A stretch of 8,161 bases of DNA, from assembly GCA_028709105.1 (NCBI GenBank), contig JAQVYD010000026.1, positions 1 to 8,161 of the forward strand, given 5' to 3'. The position numbers were made by a program, and so were the translations under genes. The notes under the pieces are model-generated. The model was not told the origin of the DNA and made no database searches. It was given only the letters and a program-made list of their open reading frames with translations. Shown piece after piece: positions 1 to 5,788 of this stretch (position 1 is its first letter; every line of letters begins with the position of its first letter). The DNA comes from Clostridia bacterium (GTDB lineage Bacteria > Bacillota > Peptococcia > DRI-13 > DTU073).

Positions 1-789
1 ATCTTCCACACGTGCGATCTCCGCTAAGCGCACATAACCACCGGAAGCTAAAGGGATTTGCAAATCTTCAATTTCTTGCACACTGCTAAATTCCCCTACT
101 ACACGAACCATTTGTTCTTTCAGACCTTCTTCAATTGCCCCGACCGAAGTATCCCTGTTTTCCATCCGTAACTGACCGATGATTTGCTCCAGAGAAAGTC
201 CATATGCCTGCAAACGCTGAGGAATAACCGAAATACGAATTTCCCGCTTTACCCCACCGGAAACCGTAACCGAAGCTACCCCCGCCACCCTTTCCAAACG
301 AGGCTGAATCACATCAGTGGCTAATTTATCCAAAGCCACTAAGTCGTAATCACCTCCACTAAAGCCGATTACTATGACTGGCATCATATTGGGATCCAAT
401 TTAAGAATCATCGTCTTATTCGCATCTGTGGGCATAAAAGAAGAAATAATATCTATCTTTTCTCTCATTTGATTAGTGGCATAATTCATATCCGTACCCC
501 AAGCGAACTCCAACATAACCATAGAGCTTCCTTGCTGCGAGTACGATTTAATATTCTTAACCCCACTCACCGTTCCCAAAGTACCTTCCAAAGGTCGCGT
601 CACCAGTTTTTCAATTTCCTCCGGACCCACATTCTCATAAGAGGTTATCGCTATCGCCATAGGCAATTCTAACTCCGGAAATAAATCAAGATTCAATTTA
701 TTCATCGAAACGATACCGAGCAAAATAATGACCAGAAAAATCATGGCAATAGTTACGGGGCGCCTAACAGCTAAGTCCGAAAGCTTCAT
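1..789 (-). CDS. RND-family efflux transporter, N-terminal part (cut by window edge)
   Basis: This is an inner-membrane proton-driven efflux pump of the AcrB/HAE-1 type, which would export drugs or other amphipathic compounds with the adaptor encoded just upstream. The frame is open from the ATG at 789-787 to position 1, giving 263 codons, about a quarter of a usual pump of roughly 1,000 residues. The start reads MKLSDLAVRRPVTIAMIFLV, the usual RND opening, with the first membrane helix at about residues 12-30. The porter-domain hallmarks follow: a YENVGPEEIEKLVTRPLE stretch, then GVKNIKSYSQQGSSMVMLEF and later RLERVAGVASVTVSGG. The start codon overlaps the adaptor stop as ATGA, and a GAGAGGTG ribosome site lies about 7 bases upstream, so the two are translationally coupled. 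The central proton-relay helices lie outside the window. The substrate cannot be told. Family assignment is secure. Confidence 0.95.
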   Translation of the reverse strand, partial: MKLSDLAVRRPVTIAMIFLVIILLGIVSMNKLNLDLFPELELPMAIAITSYENVGPEEIEKLVTRPLEGTLGTVSGVKNIKSYSQQGSSMVMLEFAWGTDMNYATNQMREKIDIISSFMPTDANKTMILKLDPNMMPVIVIGFSGGDYDLVALDKLATDVIQPRLERVAGVASVTVSGGVKREIRISVIPQRLQAYGLSLEQIIGQLRMENRDTSVGAIEEGLKEQMVRVVGEFSSVQEIEDLQIPLASGGYVRLAEIARVED

Positions 790-1805
790 TTGCCTGCACC
801 TCTCACTACGGGAGCTACAGGGCTGCCCTCTTTAACGCCATATTGCCCTTCGACAATCAACATTTCCCCTTCACGCAGACCTTTAACCACCTCGGCGCGA
901 TCGCCCAAAGTCAACCCTAATTCTACTTCACGCATCTTCGCCGTATCATTTTCTACCACAAAAACAACGCGCTTCTCTTCGAATTCCACTACCGCATACT
1001 GAGGAATAACTAACACATTTTCTTTCCGCTCTGTTACCAGCCGCACCTCACCATACATGCCATCCTTTAATATCCCTTGGGGATTCGCCAAAGACAAGAT
1101 GACAGGATAAGCCTTTGTTCTAAGGTCTATCTGCGGCGGAATTGTCGTAATTACACCTTGAAAAGGCTCCTCAGCTGCTGCCGGTACACTAATCTCCATT
1201 TGCGTACCTTTTTTCAATTTAGTAATATAAGCCTCTCCCACTTGAAGCTCCAATTCCAAGCGATCTATATCTACTACAGAGACAAGAGGGGCGCCTCCCG
1301 CCAATTGTCCCTCCACCGCAGAAACAGAAGCAACAATACCATTAATCGTACTGCTAAGAGCACAATTCTCTTTTTGCAGCTGCAAATTCTCCAGAACCGT
1401 TTCCGACTGTTCCAATTGAAACTTAGAAACTGCCCCCACCTCATAAAGCTGCTGATTACGTTCATAAGCTAAAGCAGCCTGTTCTAACTGTAAATCAAGT
1501 TCCCGCGCATCAAAAAGAACTAAAGGTGTGCCGTTAGAAACAGGAACACCGACCTTTACCGGTACCTCAATAATTTTTAAAACAGGATTTTTGGCAGCAA
1601 AAAACACTTCCTCTTGAGCTTTCAGCAATCCGCCCAAAGGAATTGTCTTTTCTAAGGTTTCTTTAGCTACAGCCTCTACAGCAACCGGAATCTTTTTGAT
1701 TTGCGGAGCTGACGTTTCCCCTTCTTCTTTAGATTTACAACCGCTTAAACCTAAACATACAATTATACCTATTAACAATATAAATATTGTTCTTTTTTTC
1801 GTCAT
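786..1805 (-). CDS. Efflux RND transporter periplasmic adaptor (membrane fusion protein), lipoprotein
   Basis: This is the adaptor subunit that couples an RND pump to export across the envelope. I chose the ATG at 1805-1803, giving 339 residues, because a GGAGGAGGG site lies just upstream. A longer frame to 1868 would start inside the promoter. The N-terminus is a lipoprotein signal peptide: MTKKR, a hydrophobic run at residues 7-20, then the lipobox LSGC with Cys23. Next come a first half-barrel/lipoyl-type segment (about 60-100), a short helical hairpin (about 103-145, with LDLQLEQAALAYERNQQLYE), the second lipoyl half (GIVASVSAVEGQLAGGAPLV) and beta-barrel and membrane-proximal domains, ending with LREGEMLIVEGQYGVKEGSPV. 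It is first in an operon with the RND pump and overlaps it by four bases. No TolC-like gene is visible, which fits either a Gram-positive cell or an unlinked outer-membrane channel. Confidence 0.93.
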   Translation of the reverse strand: MTKKRTIFILLIGIIVCLGLSGCKSKEEGETSAPQIKKIPVAVEAVAKETLEKTIPLGGLLKAQEEVFFAAKNPVLKIIEVPVKVGVPVSNGTPLVLFDARELDLQLEQAALAYERNQQLYEVGAVSKFQLEQSETVLENLQLQKENCALSSTINGIVASVSAVEGQLAGGAPLVSVVDIDRLELELQVGEAYITKLKKGTQMEISVPAAAEEPFQGVITTIPPQIDLRTKAYPVILSLANPQGILKDGMYGEVRLVTERKENVLVIPQYAVVEFEEKRVVFVVENDTAKMREVELGLTLGDRAEVVKGLREGEMLIVEGQYGVKEGSPVAPVVRGAGK

Positions 1806-1829
1806 GATCTGCCCTCCTCCAAAAATCCC

Positions 1830-1845
1830 GACCGAACAGTCGGTC
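1830..1845. promoter_or_regulatory. Putative TetR-family operator of the efflux operon
   Basis: The sequence GACCGAACAGTCGGTC is an inverted repeat with 6-base perfect arms (GACCGA/TCGGTC) around a 4-base spacer. It begins a few bases downstream of the predicted transcription start of the adaptor-pump operon and ends before the ribosome site, where a bound repressor would block transcription. Arms of the GACCGA/TCGGTC kind are common among TetR-family regulators of RND operons in Firmicutes. The regulator gene is not in the window. The repeat is seen; the regulator class is inferred. Confidence 0.7.
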
Positions 1846-1855
1846 ACTAACCTAT

Positions 1856-1884
1856 ATTCTAGAATCACTTCTCTTTATTGTCAA
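1856..1884 (-). promoter_or_regulatory. Sigma-A promoter of the efflux operon
   Basis: Read on the minus strand, a perfect -35 box TTGACA (1884-1879) is followed after exactly 17 bases by TAGAAT (1861-1856), one mismatch from the consensus -10. Transcription should start near 1848-1850, directly next to the inverted repeat at 1830-1845. A promoter this strong next to an operator suggests an operon that is off by default and fully on once the repressor is released. Confidence 0.85.
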
Positions 1885-1948
1885 GAAGAGGGCCGCAAAA
1901 AACATCTAAATCCTTGACTTCGCGAACCTTAGCATAATAATAAATATC

Positions 1949-1978
1949 TTGCAATATCATATAAACTATAAATATAAT
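1949..1978 (+). promoter_or_regulatory. Likely promoter of cls
   Basis: TTGCAA (1949-1954) and a perfect TATAAT (1973-1978) are separated by 18 bases and lie about 45 bases ahead of the cls start. They point away from the efflux promoter, so the two genes are divergently transcribed from separate, non-overlapping promoters. The efflux operator is more than 100 bases from this -35 box, so shared regulation is not evident. Confidence 0.65.
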
Positions 1979-2021
1979 GATCATGGAGACAACAAACAAA
2001 ACAAACGAGTGAGGTCATCCT

Positions 2022-3584
2022 ATGAAAAAAAGAGACTTTACCTTATTTCTACTTATCCTGCTCTTACTCTCAATAGGTTATTTTTATTTGAGTGTAGTTT
2101 ATGTTGACTTTTTTAGCTTTAGCCTTTCTCCGGTTAAGGGATATATTAAGACAGGCAATGTCGTTTATTTTCTTTTCAGTTCGATGATTTTTTTCGCCGG
2201 ATTAGTTATTCTCTTAGAAAGACGTGACCCTTCTAAAACATTAGCCTGGTTATTGATTCTCGTCTTTTTACCTCTCCTCGGCTTCATTCTCTATCTTATT
2301 TTCGGCAGACACCCCCGTAAACAGAGAATCACGCGCAAGAAACAGCTTCTTAACAATCATCTCTATCCCCTGTCCGCTTCTCTTTATCAAGGAACGCAAA
2401 ACTCTATGTCTAACAGCATCGAAGCCCAAGAAAAATCTCACTTAATCAAACTTATTTATAATAACGCCGACTTTCCCCCTACTACTAATAATGAAATACA
2501 GGTGCTCACCGATGGACAAGAAATTTTCCCCGCCTTTATCGAAGCCATCAAGGGAGCCCAAAAATATATTTATTTAGAAACATATATCCTTAGAGATGAC
2601 CAAATCGGCACAACTGTAGCCGGCCTCCTCTGTGCCAAAGCACAAGCAGGCGTTCATGTCCGCCTCATTTATGATGGTCTGGGTTCACGTGATCTAAGGA
2701 AAGAATTTCTAGAAAAGCTGCGTGCCGCCGGTGTAGAAACTGCCGCATTTTTCCCGGTGAAACTGCCTTTTTTGCATAGAAAAATAAATTACCGCAACCA
2801 CCGTAAAATTCTAGTCATAGATGCAACAATAGGTTTTGTGGGCGGCGCCAATATTGGTGATGAATACTTAGGAGAAAACCCGGCCATTGGCTACTGGCGG
2901 GATACGCACGTACGCCTAGAAGGAAACGCCGTCTACTTCTTACAACGCATCTTTCTGCAAGACTGGCATTTCATTACCGGAAAAACTCTTGCCCATAGTT
3001 CCCCCGACCTCTTACCCTCAGGAAAAGCTCACAACAACCGCATCGTGCAAATAACAGCAAGCGGACCTGACAGCCAATGGGAAGCGATTATGCAGGTTTA
3101 TTATTACACTATTGCCACAGCAGAAAAATCAATCTATATCACGTCACCCTACTTCATTCCTAATGAAAGCATCTTAACAGCTTTAAAAACCGCTGCTTTA
3201 AGCGGTGTCGATGTGAAACTCCTTCTCCCGGCCAAGCCTGACCATAAAGTAGTCTTCTGGGCCGCCATGTCCTATCTGCAAGAACTGCTGGAAGCAGGAG
3301 TAGAAATTTACTTTTACCACAAAGGGTTTATCCATGCGAAAGTAATCACCGTAGATGGGATCGTCTCCTCTATCGGCTCGGCGAACATGGACCAGCGCAG
3401 CTTTAGCCTTAATTTTGAAGTCAATGCCTTTATCTATGACCAGAAAACGGCACTGCGGCTGAAACAAGAATTTCTGGAAGACCTGCAACACGCCAAAAAG
3501 TTGAACTTGGAGGAATTCCAAAAACGTTCCCTCGGACATCACTTTCTCGAATCAATCGCCCGCCTCTTCTCGCCTCTGCTCTAA
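2022..3584 (+). CDS. cls: Cardiolipin synthase (phospholipase D superfamily)
   Basis: The enzyme condenses two phosphatidylglycerol molecules into cardiolipin plus glycerol at the cytoplasmic membrane. The 520-residue protein is close to the usual bacterial ClsA size of about 480-510. Membrane segments lie at about residues 8-28, 46-65 and 72-95, the last followed by the basic FGRHPRKQR stretch; this is the usual PLDNc N-terminus. Two catalytic HKD motifs are intact: NHRKILVID (His260, Lys262, Asp267) followed by GFVGGANIGDEY, and FIHAKVITVD (His438, Lys440, Asp445) followed by SSIGSANMDQRS. The ATG at 2022 has a GAGGT ribosome site six bases upstream. It is a single-gene unit: the gene upstream is divergent, the gene downstream is convergent, and a repeat element starts 10 bases after the stop. 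A link to the efflux operon through membrane stress is possible but not shown. Confidence 0.96.
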   Translation: MKKRDFTLFLLILLLLSIGYFYLSVVYVDFFSFSLSPVKGYIKTGNVVYFLFSSMIFFAGLVILLERRDPSKTLAWLLILVFLPLLGFILYLIFGRHPRKQRITRKKQLLNNHLYPLSASLYQGTQNSMSNSIEAQEKSHLIKLIYNNADFPPTTNNEIQVLTDGQEIFPAFIEAIKGAQKYIYLETYILRDDQIGTTVAGLLCAKAQAGVHVRLIYDGLGSRDLRKEFLEKLRAAGVETAAFFPVKLPFLHRKINYRNHRKILVIDATIGFVGGANIGDEYLGENPAIGYWRDTHVRLEGNAVYFLQRIFLQDWHFITGKTLAHSSPDLLPSGKAHNNRIVQITASGPDSQWEAIMQVYYYTIATAEKSIYITSPYFIPNESILTALKTAALSGVDVKLLLPAKPDHKVVFWAAMSYLQELLEAGVEIYFYHKGFIHAKVITVDGIVSSIGSANMDQRSFSLNFEVNAFIYDQKTALRLKQEFLEDLQHAKKLNLEEFQKRSLGHHFLESIARLFSPLL

Positions 3585-3593
3585 AGCAAGAAA

Positions 3594-3895
3594 AGGGACG
3601 GTTCTCCCCCGTGTCCTTACCCTTGCCACCAAAAGAATATGTTGTGCTGTTTTACGTTTCTTTGCGATGTATAGCAAAACAGACTTCACGAAGGCAAAGC
3701 AGAGAAAGCAGAGACGCTAACAGGACGTTAGCGTCAATCCCTCGCATATACAGGATGTATAGTCGAGGGTGGTCTGCTTTCTCCTGCGCCAAGGGCTAGT
3801 CTGTTCTATACACAGCAGGAAACGGAAAACAGCATAACATATTCTTTAAGGAACATAAAACAGCGTATTTAAGAGCAAGCGCAAGAACCGTCCCT
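3594..3895. mobile_element. MITE-like element with terminal inverted repeats and cruciform interior
   Basis: This 302-base non-coding element fills most of the gap between the convergent cls and permease genes. Its ends are perfect 12-base inverted repeats, AGGGACGGTTCT (3594-3605) and AGAACCGTCCCT (3884-3895). Inside, 3632-3660 pairs with 3819-3847 at 27 of 29 positions. Pairing continues inward through TGTATAG/ACAGACT matches and a perfect 11-base match (3702-3712 with 3773-3783), and the fold is closed by two apical hairpins. The left end also has its own small hairpin (about 3593-3618), like a REP unit. GGGACGGTTCT-type ends recur in clostridial genomes and may be mobilised by a REP-associated IS200-like transposase acting in trans. 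That is remembered family knowledge, not a match I could run. No transposase gene and no clear target-site duplication are present. Since it starts 10 bases after cls, it may also end cls transcripts. Confidence 0.75.
3713..3769. repeat. Twin apical hairpins with AGGA loops inside the repeat element
   Basis: Two adjacent hairpins sit at the tip of the long palindrome. The first is a perfect 9-bp stem, GACGCTAAC/GTTAGCGTC (3713-3721 and 3727-3735), with loop AGGAC. The second pairs CCCTCG with CGAGGG (3739-3744, 3764-3769) and TATAC with GTATA across a 2x2 internal loop, with loop AGGAT. The two stems are unrelated in sequence, yet the loops are almost identical, which suggests the loops matter. 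With the long outer stem, the transcript would fold into a Y shape. Confidence 0.7.
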
Positions 3896-3911
3896 AATCT
3901 CGTTTCAAGAC

Positions 3912-3933
3912 GGAACGGTGAGGGCACCGTTCC
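3912..3933. repeat. Short REP-like hairpin after the NCS1 permease gene
   Basis: GGAACGGTG and CACCGTTCC form a perfect 9-bp stem around an AGGG loop, six bases beyond the permease stop codon. No run of T follows the stem on the minus strand, so it is not a standard intrinsic terminator, although it could protect the 3' end of the permease mRNA. It lies 16 bases outside the larger repeat element and shares the ACGGT core with that element's ends, so it may be a neighbouring repeat of a related type. Confidence 0.6.
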
Positions 3934-3939
3934 CTACAA

Positions 3940-5367
3940 TTATTCTTCTTGACAATCCTTTCTTAAATAATTATTCACAGGTTTAAGCAAACTGAAACCC
4001 CAATAGATACCGGCGCTAACCAACATGGATAAACCCGTCGCGGTTGTATAGAGAAAGATTTTACTTTTAGGGACAAGATTAACCGGATCATATACTAAAA
4101 AGTAACTGGCAATGCCGCTCGCAAAAGCGATAATAGCAGGAAGATTATAACCATTTGTATAAGTGTAGGCGTTTTTGCCTGAACTCTGGAATAAGGACGC
4201 TATCGAAATTTTTTGTTTACGGATGATGTAAAAATCAACTAAAATCAGCGCTACAGCCGGACCGCAAATAGCTCCTATTATAGCGATATAAGTTTGATAA
4301 TAATCCCAGATGCCACCCCAAAATACTAACAAGGCACACCAAGCTGACCAAAAGGTTGCTACTTTTTTGTAATCCAACGAAGGCATTAAAACTTTAGTGC
4401 TTACGGTAACCGAATAAATAGCGATTGCTTGTGCTGTAACATTAGCAATACTAATCAAGATTAAGGAAATTCCGCCCCACCAGGGGCCCCCTAAGACAAT
4501 CAGCCATTCGGTAGGGTTGGTACTTTCCACTCCGGTTATTGCGGACATGACCAGACCGGTTAGGGCACCGATCGATACAACCACAGCCTGGATAATGGCA
4601 AAGCCGGCTAAATGCCCCCAATAACTGGCCCTTTCACTCTTAACAAGCCTTGGTAAAACACCTAATAAAGGGTACCAGGCAATCACAAAAGCGACATTCA
4701 ATTCCATTACTAACATATAGCGCTCCCAATTGCTGCCTGAACCTGCACGCACCGGATTGATAGCCGCCAGTTCGGCTAAAGAACATTTGGCAGATAATAA
4801 AATGAGGATAATTACACCTACAATTAAGGAACTTGGCACCATTATTTTTGTTGTATAGCCGATCGCCTTAGGCCCGATTAAAGCAATCCACCATCCGAGT
4901 AAAACACAGGTCATGCCAATCCAAGGATTCCACGCTTCTGAGAGGGTCAGCCCGGCACTTTTGCAAAGAATCATTAATGAATTTGCGTACAGCTTAACAT
5001 TAATCGCTTCATAACCATAATTAGAGGCTATCGTAATGGCGGCGATTACCAAGACGGCTTTGTATCCGAATAAAGCCTTTTGGTAAATCCACAAATCAAT
5101 TCCATACCTTGTAGATATTAAGACGGTAAAACACAAGAATATACCGGCAATGGTCATGCCAAAGATCGTATTGCTGATTAATGCTTTTGCTCCAAGCATG
5201 GTTGCGATATAGCCGCCCTGAACATAGCACCAAGAGGCGATCGCCCAAGCGGTGGTAGCAAAAAACACATCCCAAAAACCATAAATCCTCTCATTACGAA
5301 GAATCGGAATGATCCCATAATAAACCTCGTTAGCTACTTGATTTTCTGTTTGCTTCTTTGTTGGCAT
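3940..5367 (-). CDS. NCS1-family nucleobase/hydantoin permease (CodB-like)
   Basis: This is a cytoplasmic-membrane secondary transporter of the nucleobase:cation symporter-1 family, whose members import cytosine, uracil, allantoin, hydantoins or thiamin. The 475-residue protein has about 12 hydrophobic segments. The N-terminal RNERIYGFWDVFFATTAWAI block, the mid-protein ELNVAFVIAWYPLLGVLPRL helix, and the GPAVALILVDFYIIRKQKI block (about 369-387) are family hallmarks. In known members that last block reads GP-x-x-G-V-x-x-x-D-(Y/F). The ATG at 5367 has a perfect AGGAGG six bases upstream. It is the last gene of the minus-strand cluster, 65 bases after the 57-residue ORF. The PreA-like enzyme in the same cluster makes a pyrimidine or hydantoin-type ring the best substrate guess. 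The exact substrate cannot be read from sequence. Confidence 0.9.
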   Translation of the reverse strand: MPTKKQTENQVANEVYYGIIPILRNERIYGFWDVFFATTAWAIASWCYVQGGYIATMLGAKALISNTIFGMTIAGIFLCFTVLISTRYGIDLWIYQKALFGYKAVLVIAAITIASNYGYEAINVKLYANSLMILCKSAGLTLSEAWNPWIGMTCVLLGWWIALIGPKAIGYTTKIMVPSSLIVGVIILILLSAKCSLAELAAINPVRAGSGSNWERYMLVMELNVAFVIAWYPLLGVLPRLVKSERASYWGHLAGFAIIQAVVVSIGALTGLVMSAITGVESTNPTEWLIVLGGPWWGGISLILISIANVTAQAIAIYSVTVSTKVLMPSLDYKKVATFWSAWCALLVFWGGIWDYYQTYIAIIGAICGPAVALILVDFYIIRKQKISIASLFQSSGKNAYTYTNGYNLPAIIAFASGIASYFLVYDPVNLVPKSKIFLYTTATGLSMLVSAGIYWGFSLLKPVNNYLRKDCQEE

Positions 5368-5432
5368 AATAATCCTCCTGTAACCTGTAAATTATGCAGC
5401 TCATCAATAGATAATTGTGCTAATCTTTACTG

Positions 5433-5606
5433 TCAATTAATTCCCCAGATTAAACCTAAGATGCAAAACAAACCAACAAAGACGGTATAAATAAGGTCTC
5501 GTTTATTAAATCTTTGCACATAATTATAAGAAGAGTTTTGCATCATTTTGATGCGTTTTTCAATTTCTTCTTTAAGTTTTTTCATAAAATTATCGACTTG
5601 CTTCAT
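5433..5606 (-). CDS. Small single-span membrane protein of unknown function (57 aa)
   Basis: I do not recognise this protein. It runs from the ATG at 5606-5604 to a TGA at 5435-5433. A GAGGTG ribosome site lies seven bases upstream, supplied by the last unit of the adjacent 12-bp tandem repeat. The N-terminal half is a charged, probably helical or coiled-coil segment (MKQVDNFMKKLKEEIEKRIK, then MMQNSSYNYVQRFNKRD). The C-terminal half is one hydrophobic helix (about residues 38-56, LIYTVFVGLFCILGLIWGIN). A cytoplasmic N-terminus is likely from the positive charges. It overlaps the upstream 60-codon frame by 17 bases and precedes the permease by 65 bases. Small one-helix partners are known beside some sodium:solute symporters, so an accessory subunit of one of the flanking transporters is plausible. 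That role is inference. Confidence 0.65.
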   Translation of the reverse strand: MKQVDNFMKKLKEEIEKRIKMMQNSSYNYVQRFNKRDLIYTVFVGLFCILGLIWGIN

Positions 5607-5772
5607 CTTTCAGCACCTCTTTCAGCACCTCTTTCAGCACCTCTTTAATCATAGCTAAAAAATTATCCCCTATCTTTTTCATTAAATAGGGGATCACCCA
5701 CAAGACTAAACGAAAAAAACCTCCTGAAAAGTTATTTGCCCTCGCCATCATAAGGAAATAACCCATAAACAA
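5590..5772 (-). CDS. Possible small protein with EVLK repeats (up to 60 aa)
   Basis: This is an open frame in the gap after the symporter stop, unlike any family I know. The longest version begins with a TTG at 5772. ATG codons at 5766 and 5751 are alternatives, and none has a convincing ribosome site. The middle is hydrophobic to amphipathic (GGFFRLVLWVIPYLMKKIG). The tail is a repeated helix, EVLKEVLKEVLK, encoded by the 12-bp tandem repeat, ending KDEASR. The gap of only 16 bases to the symporter stop would allow coupled translation. An AGGAGG occurs inside the frame but has no start codon at suitable spacing. It may be a real small partner of the symporter, or only the leader that carries the ribosome site of the next ORF. 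Confidence 0.4.
   Translation of the reverse strand: MFMGYFLMMARANNFSGGFFRLVLWVIPYLMKKIGDNFLAMIKEVLKEVLKEVLKDEASR
5607..5646. repeat. 12-bp tandem repeat, 3.3 copies
   Basis: The unit CTTTCAGCACCT occurs three times without a mismatch (5607-5618, 5619-5630, 5631-5642), followed by a further CTTT. On the minus strand each unit reads AGGTGCTGAAAG and, at its junction, contains GAGGTG. The repeat therefore encodes EVLK units in one frame while its last copy provides the ribosome site of the 57-residue ORF, whose ATG directly abuts the array. The identity of the copies suggests recent expansion or slippage. Confidence 0.9.
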
Positions 5773-5788
5773 TTAGCTTTGCTTTATT

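Noticed and set aside
1077..1472. 131-codon open frame on the plus strand
   Set aside because: It is antisense to the efflux adaptor gene, with no ribosome site or recognisable domain.
1806..1868. Longer N-terminal start of the adaptor at 1868
   Set aside because: That start lies upstream of the -10 box and would place promoter and operator inside the gene; the ATG at 1805 has the ribosome site and opens the signal peptide directly.
1919..1926. Palindrome TTCGCGAA between the two divergent promoters
   Set aside because: It is only eight bases long with no second copy nearby; too weak to call an operator.
3611..3799. 62-codon open frame inside the repeat element
   Set aside because: It lies wholly within the palindromic element, its sequence is low in protein character, and no ribosome site or family resemblance is seen.
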